A stretch of 64,000 nucleotides of DNA, taken from the NCBI GenBank assembly GCA_029216955.1, contig JANAVB010010791.1, positions 902,685 to 966,684 on the forward strand, written 5' to 3'. Below, in pieces: positions 1-11,350 of the stretch. A program made the position numbers and the translations under genes. The first letter of the stretch is position 1; each line of letters opens with the position of its first letter. Source of the DNA: Iris pallida (lineage: Eukaryota > Streptophyta > Magnoliopsida > Asparagales > Iridaceae). Below the pieces are notes generated by a model. It was not told the origin of the DNA. It saw only the letters and a list, made by a program, of their open reading frames with translations, and made no database searches.

Positions 1-68
1 CATCTATGATGGAATAAATATCATGTCAGGAAGGATGATTAGTAAATACCAAGCTAATTACTATAAAC
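1..68 (-). repeat. Left piece of a split gypsy LTR
   Basis: Non-coding piece that continues at 11351 once the 69-11345 element and one TSD copy are removed. It holds a 'gtcaggaaggat' landmark that also occurs, in either orientation, near the U5 end of the other chromovirus-like LTRs here (about 2860, 13885, 18935, 30390). I therefore infer it is the U5 part of a minus-strand LTR whose outer end lies outside the window. Positions 64-68 (taaac) are the left TSD of the next element. Confidence 0.5.
64..68. repeat. Left target-site duplication (taaac)
   Basis: Five bases just before the TG of the left LTR, identical to 11346-11350 just after the CA of the right LTR. This fixes both element ends. 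Confidence 0.9.
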
Positions 69-3000
69 TGTGAAACCCGTAATTTCAGATAATTATTTAT
101 ATAATTTAATTAGCTAATATAATTAATTATTAGTTGTTAATTTAGGAAATTGCATTTTTAGAAAAATTATTAAAACTAGAAATTTTATCAAAACATGTTA
201 TTTTCAAATTAATTAATATTATGTTACTTAGATTAAAATTATTATTTTTCAAGAATATAAATTTTTGGACTTTTGTTTGTCAGCCAGACCCGAACCCAAT
301 TGGAACCATAAAATATTTTTATGGTTGTAAAATGTTAAATTATAATTTTTCAAAATAAATATTATATTAGTCATCATTCTTTCTAGCCATTTTTCTTAGA
401 AGCCCAAACCGTTTGGCCAAAACCCAAGTCCAGGAATATTGGCCCATTGGATTTAAATCCATACATAAACAATTTTACAATCTATTTACTATCATTGGGC
501 TTTATGTATCCATTAACCCATCATTCATAATTTTTCCTTTATTTCTTTTTCTCTTTCATTTGTTAAGAAAAAAGAAAGTTTTCCTCCCCTGACCGATTCG
601 GCCGTGGTCGACCCTTGGTCTTCCGAACGGCTGCCGACCGTCGGCCTCCCCGCATGAAACCGCCGCCCTTTCCCTTCCTCTCCCCTAACCCGCTCATCCA
701 TCCTATATAAACCCCCTTCACTACCATTACCATCCCCATCATCTTTTCTCTCCATCACTTCCAAGAACGTGCCCTAACCCCCAAATTTTCGACGAATCCC
801 GAGTTCCCTCCGGCGACTTCGCCAGCCTCCAGCCGCGCCCACTAGGCCGACCCTTCGCCGGCCTCCCAGCGGCACCTCCAGTGCCGGACCCCGCTCCCCG
901 ACGCGTTTCCCCGTGCCCGACCCTCTGTGCCGCACCCGACTCCGCGGCCTCCCCGCGCTGTTTCTGGACCTCCCTACGCGCCACTTTTCGGCCGCTGTCC
1001 CAGCGCTTCCTCGCGCTCACTCTGTTCCTAATCTGACCGCCCGATCCGTGTCTGGCTTACTGTTCCGAGTCTGAGGCTACCCTTCAGATTCCGTCAAGTT
1101 TTGGGTAACCTCTGTTAATCTCAGTAGTTGTCCCTTGAGTTTTTGTCGATGATGAAATTGGTCCTGATTCCGCAACGGGAATTCGATATTTGGTAGGCGT
1201 AACATTTTTGGATTTTTTGAAATGTTTTCTGTGATTTTTGTGATGTTTCTAATTTCCAGAACTTCGGAACTTCCGAGTTTCTCGGGAAAACTATTCTGGT
1301 CATTTTCTGTGGATTTTCAGAATCTCGGGATTTTCGAGATTTGTTTCCGTGTTCGGGTATTCCGTTTAAATTCGGGTTCTCAGAATTATTAGTTCTGGGA
1401 TTCTATTTTCGGGATTTTCGAGATTTTCTCGAAACATCTTCTGAGAATTTTTGATGTTTGTTTAGTTTCGGATTTTTTTCCGAAAACTATTATTCTGGTT
1501 CTGTGATAAGTTTCTGTGGTTTTTCGGGTTTTTCGAATATGCTTCGGAAATACTTTGTGAAATTGGATTTTTATTAATGGTTATTTCCTGGTTTGGGATT
1601 TATAAATGGTGATTATGGCACACTTTTTCCAGTTTTGGGTTGATCAAAATAGAGGAAGTGCTGCCGAATTTTCTATAAAATTTATTAATGATTTTAGAAA
1701 TGATTTTCGAAATAAAAATAATATATTTGGATTTATTGGGCAACGACCGTATTGGTCAATGGGCCCTGGCTAAGTACAAACGAAACCGGTTTCGCCCGGA
1801 CGTTGAGGCATTAGCTATTTTTGACGATTGGACCAATATCTGAGACTCATAAAATAAAATTCAATTTAATTTAAATTATTATTTTATTTTATTAAATTGT
1901 AGGATAATTTTTAGGACTAACCAAACTTTTATTCTTATTTAAATTTATGTAATTGGTCTGTAAGGGCATAAGCCCATTTATTTATTCTAGTTGTGAGAAA
2001 TTGTAATAGCTTAGAATTTTGTTTTGCTTTCTTTTATATTTTTGGTTATCATTTTGTCGTAAGAACGTAGTAAAAGATAATAATTATTTATTAAAGAAAA
2101 TGAATATTTTATCACATAAAAATTTAAGTTGTAAATAATGATTCACGTATTTCTCACTTAAAGAAAAGTTTTAGTTTTATATTTATAAATACGAAAATAC
2201 AAAGTTTTGTCAATAAACTGGTAAACACAAAGTTTTTTCCAAAAATTAGTTACAGAGTTATCTTTCTTAATTAATTGCAACTCACTAGATAAATTGTGTT
2301 GTTTGTGATAACGTAGTCAAAAGACTAAAAATTGACTATAACACAACTAGAGATTGCAACTAGTATAGTAATATTGGCGACTTTGGTTTCTGAGACAAGT
2401 TTCCCGAATGTAGGATTTCAAGGAAGAACCTGATTTCCCATTCCGACGTATCGACCCGTCCAGTCAATCATTTGAAGCAAGTACATTTTTGTGGTAGATT
2501 ACAATTAGTTAATAATTGTTTTAATGCAAGTTTAAACCACGATACAACACGAAACTCTCTTTGAGAGCATTGACTGTAACTACTGTAACTATTGGGGACT
2601 GGGGGAGTAGTGTAGTGGATATGACCACATCCAATTAGTATAACTGAATGTATTAGCTTACCCCTCAAACACACGGGGCTAAGCCATACCATATCACTAG
2701 GATATTACTGTAACAAACCCAATCCGGTCATATTCATTACCTATTCATATCACACTGTTTTAACTGTTGAAAAATCATTTATTTCAAATTGTTTAAAAGT
2801 GCATAATTCCATTATTAATTTAAATTGTTAAAATATTATGAATTTGTACTTTGCTCCTTCCTGACTGGAGACTATATTTTTAGGTCCTTATGAGGATGCA
2901 GAGCTACTGATTAGTAGCTACTATGACCCTGAGCTATACCCTGCTGTGCTTCCTGAGGATGGCGTACCTGATGATGATGTTGTTTCTTTTTAGATGCTAT

Positions 3001-3231
3001 TTTCCAGTTTGATAGTTTTGTTTAAAAACAATGTTATTTCAGTTGGTGGATTTAAGATTGTACTTTGTACTGGACAAGTTTTAATTTATCGAATATTAAA
3101 GATTGTGGCAAATTAAATTGAGTTGTTGATTACCTGCATATGGAAGATACAGCTTATTGTCGCCGCCTCAACAGCGGTGCAGGCTGGGCATGATCCGATT
3201 CGACCCAAGAAATTGGGACCAGGTCGTGACA
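69..3231 (+). repeat. 5' LTR of the Tekay-like element
   Basis: Starts tgtgaaaccc and ends gtcgtgaca. An AT-rich U3 with several 'gccca' motifs (about 410-450) leads to a TATA box at 703-712. A GC-rich stretch (740-1030) follows, then a long AT-rich R/U5. There is no credible gene inside: short ORFs on both strands repeat in the other LTR copy and lack family features. The same LTR family recurs as the solo LTR at 51818-54702 on the minus strand. Confidence 0.95.
703..712 (+). promoter_or_regulatory. LTR TATA box
   Basis: ctatataaac lies in a pyrimidine-rich context about 635 bases into the LTR. It is conserved at the same place in the right LTR (about 8814-8823) and, on the minus strand, in the solo LTR at about 54146-54154. 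It probably drives genomic RNA starting about 30 bases downstream. Confidence 0.7.
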
Positions 3232-3240
3232 TATTTTTAG

Positions 3241-3258
3241 TGGTGGCCCATACAGGTC
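3241..3258 (+). other. Candidate primer binding site (not initiator Met)
   Basis: Nine bases after the LTR end the sequence reads tggtggcccatacagg. It starts with TGG, as expected opposite a tRNA CCA end, but does not match the usual tggtatcagagc of initiator tRNA-Met. The same position carries tggtggcccatgcgg in the 13390-22498 element and tggtggaacatgcagg in the 29567-48794 element, both on the minus strand. That conservation is the main support. The tRNA is not identified. Confidence 0.5.
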
Positions 3259-3412
3259 AAATCAATAACTTAGGAAAACCTATCTAGAGACATTTAGAAC
3301 ACTAAAACATTAATTTGTCACAATATAGGACCGTTATATATTATAAATATTTTTGCTTGTTATAGATTGGTAGGCTACCTTGCTTATGTTTATATCCTAA
3401 ACCTTCCAGAGA

Positions 3413-4708
3413 ATGGCCACTGACATGACCAATCCTGCTGACGATGGGGTATCTTCACCCTATCATACCCCACCACCCCAATCAAGTCCGGAGCCTACAC
3501 CTCGGCAGCTGGCCGACCGTCCCCATAATACAACGATGGATCCATCATCTTCCCTGACGGAGATGCAGCCCCCTATGGTTTTGCCCACTCCAGCTGCCCC
3601 ACCGGTGCCTGTGGACCCCACCGACCTCATAGGTCTGCTAAGAGGAGTGCTAGAAGCCCAGAGAACTCAAGCTGGAGCTCATCGCGAGCAGACGGCGATT
3701 ATGAGAAAAGGCATGGAGAATGCCCATAGCGTGGCAATGGCTGTACTGGAGAGAGGAGAAGCAGCTCAACAGGAACCAAGGCCTGCCAAGGTAAACATAA
3801 ATTTAAGGATTAATTTATGTAACATTAAGGCCATTTAAATTAATGGGAATCAAATTGCCAAGGTGGGCGATATTGAGAGTTTCAAGAAGTAGAACCCTCG
3901 ACCCTTCAAGGGAACCGAGGGAATCGTCTATGCTGATGAATGGCTCGATAGCATGGAGCGTCTCCTAAGCGTCGCTCGACTTCCAGAAGACCTCAAGGCT
4001 GAAGCAGTGGGACTCCAACTGCAAAGTGTAGCAAACACCTGGTATCGGAATGAACCCCGACTCCAGGACAGGCAGCTTGACTGGGACACCTTCAAGAGGT
4101 TGTTCAAGAGGAAGTTCTTCCCAACATCAGATTTGCGGGAGATGGAGAGACAATTTCAGAACCTGAAGCAAGAAAATATGACAGTTGGAGAATATGCAAC
4201 AGAATTCGGCCAACTCAGCCGTTTTGCCAAGAACCTGGTAGCTGACCCTGAAGATCGTGCTGAAAGGTTTAGACATGGGCTGAGAGAGGAGATCCGCACC
4301 CATGTGATCTCAAGCGATGCTAAGACCTATGAAAAGATCCTGGAGCGAGCTCAAGATATAGAGAAGAGCCAACCCGCTCGCTCAAAGAGGGATTATCCTG
4401 GAACTAACAACTTCCAGGGTAATCAGAAGAGGCCCAACAACAACAACCGGCCTTCCCACCACCAGCAGCAGAACCAACAGACAAGAAACAATGATAGGGT
4501 ACCTCAGAGGCAAATCCCTATCTGCGATTATTGTAAATGGCCGGGGCATCAAGCAAATATCTGCAGAAAGAGACTAGGACATTGCCTAGTCTATGGGTCT
4601 TCCACCCACCAAGTAAAGGACTGCCCCTCGACGATCCACCGGACTGGAGCTACTCAGCAGAAAGGTCCTCTGCCCACTCAGCAACAACAATTTGGGCAGC
4701 ATCAATAG
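3413..4708 (+). pseudogene. gag: gypsy gag (capsid/nucleocapsid), broken
   Basis: Encodes the structural Gag polyprotein that packages element RNA. The first ATG after the leader (3413) opens a Pro-rich N-terminus of 141 codons that ends at TAA 3836-3838. A second in-frame stop is at 3890-3892. The same frame then continues through the capsid-like core (Trp-rich motif near 'NTWYRNEP') to a CCHC zinc knuckle, C-x2-C-x4-H-x4-C, at about 4528-4569. A second knuckle follows in which one Cys has become Tyr. The frame ends at TAG 4706-4708, beyond which pol continues. A 72-base, frame-neutral segment (3791-3862) contains the first stop and is bounded by GT and AG. Confidence 0.9.
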
Positions 4709-5266
4709 AAGACTGGACGAGCTTTTGCCCTAGCAGCAGAGGAACAAGAGCCAAAGCAGGAACCTACAGCTGATGTCATTGCAGGTTTTATTTATGTGCA
4801 TTCCTATCATGCCTTAGCTTTATTTGATTCGGGAGCATCATATAGTTTCATATCCACAAAATTCATCTCTGCACACCACATAGATACAGGCTTTAGCAAG
4901 AAGATATGTAGAGTCATGACCGGTGGAGGACCCCTACCTATCACTGAGACCTGTAATTACCCTATCACCATATCAGGCCACCAATTTATAGCATATTTGC
5001 TTATGATGCCCTTACCCAATTATGATATAGTCCTAGGGATGGACTGGTTGAGTAAGCAGCATGTACTGATAGATTGTCACAGAGGATGTGTAGTCTTTAG
5101 CCCACCTGGAGAGCCGGAGTTTGAAATCACTCGAACTCTGGAGGATATGGAGTGTGTTACCTACACCTCTATCACAGAAGAATCTGGACCTCCCCATCCT
5201 ATCATAGCAGAATTTATAGATGTCTTCCCTGATAGTTTCCCGGGTTACCCCCAGACTGAGACATAG
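4709..5266 (+). pseudogene. pol: gypsy aspartic protease region of pol
   Basis: Same frame as gag after the stop at 4706-4708. It contains the retroviral-type aspartic protease active site LFDSGASYSF (about 4823-4850), with catalytic Asp intact, and the second conserved stretch DIVLGMDWL near 5023-5050. The protease matures Gag-Pol. The reading frame ends at TAG 5264-5266, but homology to RT continues one frame over, so a single-base indel lies near 5250-5262. The protein cannot be made as a fusion with RT from this copy. Confidence 0.85.
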
Positions 5267-6638
5267 AGTTACCATTGACCTAGTCCCCAGTTCTTTCCCT
5301 ATTTCTAAGGGATGCTACAGAGTCAACCCGAAGGAGGCCAAAGAGATGAAGGATCAGATCAATGAACTGAAGGCTCTAGAATTTATCCGAGACGGAGCTT
5401 CACCCTGCGGAACACCTGTCTTGTTTGTTCCCAAGAAGGACGGAACTGTGAGGATGTGCATCGACTACCGGGCGCTGAACAATATCACCATCAAGAATAA
5501 GTACCCTCTATCCCAGATTGATGACCTGTTTGATCAATTCAGTAGAGCCAAGGTATTCTCGAAGATTGACCTCAGATCCGGCTACCATCAGATCAAGGTC
5601 AGGAAGGATGACATTCCCAAGACGGCTTTCAACACCAAGTATGGACAGTTTGAATTCTTGGTCATACCGTTTGGACTGACAAATGCTCCTACTGTATTCA
5701 TGAACCTTATGAACAAGGTTTTCCATGAATACCTAGATCAGTTTGTCGTTGTCTTTATCGATGACATTCTGATCTATTCGAAGACTGAAGAGGAGCATGA
5801 GGAGCACCTCAGAAAAGTTCTGGGAACTTTGAGGAAAGAGAAGTTATATGGTAAGCTATCCAAGTGTGAATTCTTTCTAGACAAGATGGATTTTCTTGGC
5901 CATGTTATCACAGAAGAAGGAATTTCGGTAGACCCTAAGAAGATAGCTGTTGTTGAGAAGTGGTCTACCCCAAGCTCAGTTGCTGAAATCAGAAGTTTCT
6001 TGGGCTTGGCTGGCTATTACCGAAAGTTTGTGAAAGATTTTGCCAGAATTGCTGAACCAATGACGAAGCTTACTCGGAAGAATGAAGAGTTCATCTGGAC
6101 GGAAGATTGTCAGGCGGTATTTGAGGAGCTGAAGAAGAGGCTTACCACTGCACCAATCCTTGCGCTACCCGCAGGAACCGGTGGTTTCTCAATCTACAGT
6201 GATGCCTCTAGAAAAGGATTGGGTTGCGTTCTTCAACAAAATGGGAAAGTGATTGCTTACGCATCTAGGCAATTACAGAACCATGAGAAGAACTATCCCA
6301 CACATGACTTGGAGCTTGCTGCAGTCATCTTTGCATTAAAGCTATGGAAGCATTATCTATATGGAGAGAGAGTGGAAATATATACAGACCACAAAAGTCT
6401 GAAATATGTTTTCACTCAGAAAGAGCTGAACATGAGACAAAGAAGGTGGCTGGAACTGATGAAGGATTTTAACATAGACCTGCAGTACCATCCGGGTAAG
6501 GCTAATGTGGTTGCAGATGCACTTAGTCGATACCCAGTGGCGATGTTCTTGACCAAGGAGCGGCACTTGTTGGAGGACATAGAGAAGCTTGGTCTGGAGA
6601 TTGTACTACCCGAGGAGAAGATAAAGGAACTGGGGTAA
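5220..6638 (+). pseudogene. pol: gypsy reverse transcriptase and RNase H
   Basis: An open frame of 472 codons, the longest intact stretch of pol. RT motifs appear in order: [29 protein letters not shown], the [17 protein letters not shown] block, and the catalytic box FIDDIL (F-x-D-D) near 5755-5772. RNase H follows with [12 protein letters not shown], the 'HDLELAAV' Glu and TDHKSLKY, all expected catalytic acids present. RT and RNase H copy the RNA into DNA in the virus-like particle. The frame stops at TAA 6636-6638 before integrase. It could fold as an isolated RT-RH, but no start codon or protein context suggests it is expressed alone. Confidence 0.92.
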
Positions 6639-8121
6639 GAAGCTATTGTACCTGGAGCTGACTCAACCATGATGCAATTGCAATTGCGTTCAAGTCTGAT
6701 GGACAAAGTCAAGGAGACACAATTCCAAGACGAGACGCTTTGCAAACTTAGAGATGAAGTGCTGGCAGGAACACTTGAAGGTTTCTCTATCGCTAGTGAT
6801 GGAGCATTGAAGAATGGTACGAGGCTGTGTGTACCATCTGGCAAACTGAGGAATGAGCTGATGCAAGAAGCGTACCAGTCGTAGTATTCCATACATCCTG
6901 GAGCTAATAAGATGTATCGGGATATGCGTACCATCATTTGGTGGTATGGAATGAAGAAGGATGTATCCAGATTTGTGGCTAGATGCTTGATTTGCCAACA
7001 AGTGAAGGCTAGCAGACAGAGACCCGCAGGACTTCTACAGCCGCTGGACATTCCGGAGTGGAAGTGGGAGCATATAACAATGGACTTTGTGTCAGGACTG
7101 CCTCGATCCCAAGAAGGAAAGGACGCTATTTGGGTTATTGTGCACCGACTGACTAAGTCGGCACACTTTATTCCCTTCAAGGTTGGTTTATCCACCGAGA
7201 AGTTGGCGGCACTGTACATGCGACATATCTACCGGATTCATGGAGTACCGGTAAGTATTGTATCTAACCGAGATACTAGATTTACCTCTCACTTTTGGAA
7301 GAGTTTGTATGATAGCTTGGGAACAAAACTAAAGTTCAGCACAGCCTATCATCCCTAAACTGACGGACAGTCTGAGAGGACCATCCAGACGCTAGAGGAC
7401 ATGCTGAGATCTTGCGTCTTAGAATTTGGAGGGTCTTGGGAGGACCACTTGCATTTAGTGAAATTCTCCTACAACAACAGTTACCAAGCTAGCATTGGTA
7501 TGACCCCATTTGAAGCTCTTTATGGACGTCGTTGCCGCACTCCACTTGCATGGGACGATGTAGGAGAAAGAGTACTACTGGGGCCAGAGATGGTGACTGA
7601 TGCAGCAGAGAAGGTGAAGGTAATTAGAGACAAGCTCAGGATCGCCCAAGACAGGCAGAAGCATTGGACAGATAGCAGTCGTCGACCACTAGAATTTGAA
7701 GAAGAAGATAGTGTTTTGTGAAGATTTCTCCTACCGAGGAACTATCCGATTTGGCAGAGCTGGGAAGCTGAGTCCCAGATATATCGGACCATTTGAAGTT
7801 TTGAGCCAAATTGGTGAAGTAGCGTATCGGTTAGCTCTACCAGCTAATCTTGAGGGCGTGCACAACGTCTTTCACGTTTCGCAGCTCAGACGCTACATCC
7901 CAGACCCGAGTCATATCTTGGATCATTCAGAGATGGAGATTGGACCGAGCCTTACAGTACCAGAAAAGCCTGTGGCGATTTTAGACAGAGGCGAGAAGAG
8001 GACCAGGACTTCAGTGACTCCCATAGTCAGAGTTATGTGGAGGCACGATTCCTCAGGCGAGTCTACCTGGGAGCGAGAAGATGAGATACGGGAGCAGTAC
8101 CCGTACTTGTTTGAGACCTGA
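6639..8121 (+). pseudogene. pol: gypsy integrase with C-terminal chromodomain
   Basis: Continues the RT frame after TAA 6636-6638, with further in-frame stops at 6882-6884 and 7356-7358. A two-step frame change near 7704-7731 leads to the last part (7696-8121). The zinc-binding CLICQQ motif and the DDE core are visible: MDF near 7081, then a second site that reads VSNRDTRF, where Asn replaces the family's usual catalytic Asp, then the DGQSER Glu. The end (about 7960-8121) has the chromodomain-like pattern VAILDR ... VMWRHDSSGESTWERE, typical of chromoviruses and thought to guide insertion to heterochromatin. Stops plus the lost Asp make the enzyme dead. Confidence 0.88.
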
Positions 8122-8164
8122 GGTAATTCCTAACCTTATCCTTTAAATTTCGAGGACGAAATTT

Positions 8165-8180
8165 CTTAAGGAGGGAAGGT
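8165..8180 (+). other. Polypurine tract
   Basis: ttaaggagggaaggt lies directly before the 3' LTR, just after the conserved 'tttcgaggacgaaattt' stretch seen at the 3' interior end of chromoviruses. It is the expected plus-strand DNA primer. Confidence 0.8.
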
Positions 8181-11100
8181 TGTGAAACCCATAATTTTAG
8201 ATAATTATTTATATAATTTAATTAGCTAATATAATTAATTATTAGTTGTTAATTTAGGAAATTGTATTTTTAGAAAAATTATTAAAACTGGAAATTTTAT
8301 CAAAACATGTTATTTTCAAATTAATTAATATTATGTTACTTAGATTAAAATTATTATTTTTCAAGAATATAAATTTTTGGACTTTTGTTTGTCAGCCAGA
8401 CCCGAACCCAATTGGAACCATAAAATATTTTTATGGTTGTAAAATGTTAAATTATAATTTATCAAAATAAATATTATATTAGTCATCATTCTTTCTAGCC
8501 ATTTTTCTTAGAAGCCCAAACCGTTTGGCCAAAACCCAAGTCCAGGAATATTGGCCCATTGGATTTAAATCCATACATAAACCATTTTACAATCCATTTA
8601 CTATCATTGGGCTTTATGTATCCATTAACCCATCATTCATAATTTTTCCTTTATTTTTTTTTCTCTTTCATTTGTTAAGGAAAAAGAAAATTTGCCTCCC
8701 CTGACCGATTCGGCCGTGGTCGACCCTTGGTCTCCCGAACGGCTGTCGACCGTCCGGCTCCCCGCATGAAACTGCCGCCCTTCCCCTTCCTCTCCCCTAA
8801 CCCGCTCATCCATCCTATATAAACACCCTTCACTACCATTACCATCCCCATCATCTTTTCTCTCCATCACTTCCAAGAACGTGCCCTAACCCCTAAATTT
8901 CCGGCGAACCCCGAGTTCCCTCCGGCGACTTCGCCAGCCTCCAGCCGCGCCCTCCAGGCCGACCACTTCGCAGGCCTCCCAGCGGCGCCTTCAGTGCCGG
9001 ACCCCGCTCTCCGGCGCGTTTCCTCGCGCCCGACCCTCTGTGCCGTGCCCGACTCCGCGGCCTCCCCGCGCTCTTCCTGGACCTCCCTGCGCGCCGCTTC
9101 CCGGCCGCTGTCCCAGCGCTTCCTCGCGCTCACTCTGTTCCCGATCTGACCGCCCGGCCCGTGTCTGGCTTGCTGTTCCGAGTCTGAGGCTACCCTTCAG
9201 ATTCCGTCAAGTTTTGGGTAACCTCTGTTAATCTCAGTAGTTGTCCCTTGAGTTTTTGTCGATGATGAAATTGGTCCTGATTTCGCAACGAGAATTCGGT
9301 ATTTGGTAGGCGTAACATTTTTGGATTTTCCGAAATATTTTCTGTGATTTTTGTGATGTTTCTAATTTCCAGAACTTCGAAACTTCCGAGTTTCTCGGGA
9401 AAACTATTCTGGTCATTTTCTGTGGATTTTCTGAATCTCGGGATTTTCGAGATTTGTTTCCGTGTTCGGGTATTCCGTTTAAATTTGGGTTCTCGGAATT
9501 ATTAGTTCTGGGATTCTATTTTCGGGATTTTCAAGATTTTCTCGGAACATCTTCTGAGAATTTTTGGTGTTTGTTTAGTTTCGGATTTTTTTTCCGAAAA
9601 CTATTATTCTGGTTCTGTGATAAGTTTATGTGGTTTTTCGGGTTTTCCGAATATGCTTCAGAAATACTTTGTGAAATTAGATTTTTATTAATGGTTATTC
9701 CCTGGTTTGGGATTTATAAATGGTGATTATGGCACACTTTTTCCAGTTTTGGGTTGATCAAAATAGAGGAAGTGCTGCCGAATTTTCTATAAAATTTATT
9801 AATGATTTTAGAAATGATTTTCGAAATAAAAATAATATATTTGGATTTATTGGGCGACGACCATATTGGTCAATGGGCCCTGGCTAAGTGCAAACGAAAC
9901 CGGTTTCGCCCGTACGTTGAGGCATTAGCTATTTTTGACGATTGGACCAATATCTGAGACTCATAAAATAAAATTTGATTTAGTTTAAATTATTATTTTA
10001 TTTTATTAAATTGTAGGATAATTTTCAGGACTAACCAAACTTTTATTTTTATTTAAATTCATGTAATTGGTCTGTAAGGGCATAAGCCCATTTATTTATT
10101 CTAGTTTTGAGAAATTGTAATAGCTTAGAATTTTGTTTTGCTTTCTTTTATATTTCTGGTTATCATTTTGTCGTAAGAACGTAGTAAAAGATAATAATTA
10201 TTTATTAAAGAAAATGAATGTTTTATCACTTAGAAATTTAAGTTGTAAATAATGATTCACGTATTTCTCACTTAAAGAAAAGTTTTAGTTTTATATTTAT
10301 AAATACGAAAATACAAAGTTTTGTCAATAAACTGGTAAAAATAAAGTTTTTCCCAAAAATTAGTTGCAGAGTTATCTTTCTTAATTAATTGCAACTCACT
10401 AGATAAATTGTGTTGTTTGTGATAACGTAGTCAAAAGACTAAAAATTGACTAGGACACAACTAGAGATTGCAACTAGTATAGTAAAATTGGCGACTTTGG
10501 TTTCTGAGACAAGTTTCCCGAATGTAGGATTTCAAGGAAGAACCTGATTTTCCATCCCGACGTATCAACCCGTCCAGTCAATCATTTGAGGCAAGTACAT
10601 TTTTATGGTAGATTACAATTAGTTAATAATTGTTTTAATGCAAGTTTAAACCACGATACAACACGGAACTCTCTTTGAGGGCATTGACTGTAACTACTGT
10701 AACTATTGGGTACTGGGGGAGTAGTGTAGTGGATATGACCACATCCAATTAGTATAACTGAATGTATTAGCTTACCCCTCAAACACACGGGGCTAAGCCA
10801 TACCATATCACTAGGATATTACTGTAACAAACCCAATCCGGTCATATTCATTACCTATTCATATCACACTGTTTTAACTGTTGAAAAATCATTTATTTCA
10901 AATTGTTTAAAAGTGCATAATTCCATTATTAATTTAAATTGTTAAAATATCATGAATTTGTACTTTGCTCCCTCCTGACTGGAGACTATATTTTTAGGTC
11001 CTTATGAGGATGCAGAGCTACTGATTAGTAGCTACTATGACCCTGAGCTATACCCTGCTGTGCTTCCTGAGGATGGCGTACCTGATGATGATGTTGTTTC

Positions 11101-11345
11101 TTTTTAGATGCTATTTTCCAGTTTGATAGTTTTGTTTAAAAATAATGTTATTTCAGTTGGTGGATTTAAGATTGTACTTTATACTGGACAAGTTTTAATT
11201 TATCGAATATTAAAGATTGTGGCAAATTAAATTGAGTTATTGATTACCTGCATATGGAAGATACAGCTTACTGCCGCCGTCTCAACAGCGGTGCAGGCTG
11301 GGCATGATCTGATTCGACCCAAGAAATTAGGACCGGGTCGTGACA
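8181..11345 (+). repeat. 3' LTR of the Tekay-like element
   Basis: Near-identical partner of 69-3231, starting tgtgaaaccc and ending gtcgtgaca, with TATA at about 8814-8823. Scattered transitions separate the two copies. The TSD copy taaac follows at 11346-11350. Confidence 0.95.
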
Positions 11346-11350
11346 TAAAC

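Larger units (their letters stand above)
69..11345 (+). mobile_element. Ty3/gypsy retrotransposon, Tekay-like chromovirus, full-length but decayed
   Basis: Complete LTR retrotransposon: LTRs at 69-3231 and 8181-11345, both TG...CA, about 3.16 kb each. A leader follows, then gag, protease, RT-RNase H, integrase and a C-terminal chromodomain-like segment, then a polypurine tract. It is flanked by a perfect 5-bp TSD (taaac, 64-68 and 11346-11350). The domain order PR-RT-RH-INT defines gypsy; very long LTRs and the C-terminal chromodomain fit the Tekay/Del lineage. The LTRs differ at about 4 of the first 120 bases, all transitions, so insertion was fairly recent. The coding part nevertheless has at least five in-frame stops and three frame changes, so it cannot make its own proteins. 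It inserted into an older minus-strand LTR. Confidence 0.95.

Noticed and set aside
6416..7219. 267-codon minus-strand ORF opposite integrase
   Set aside because: Shadow of pol; codons mirror the integrase frame and no homology is apparent.
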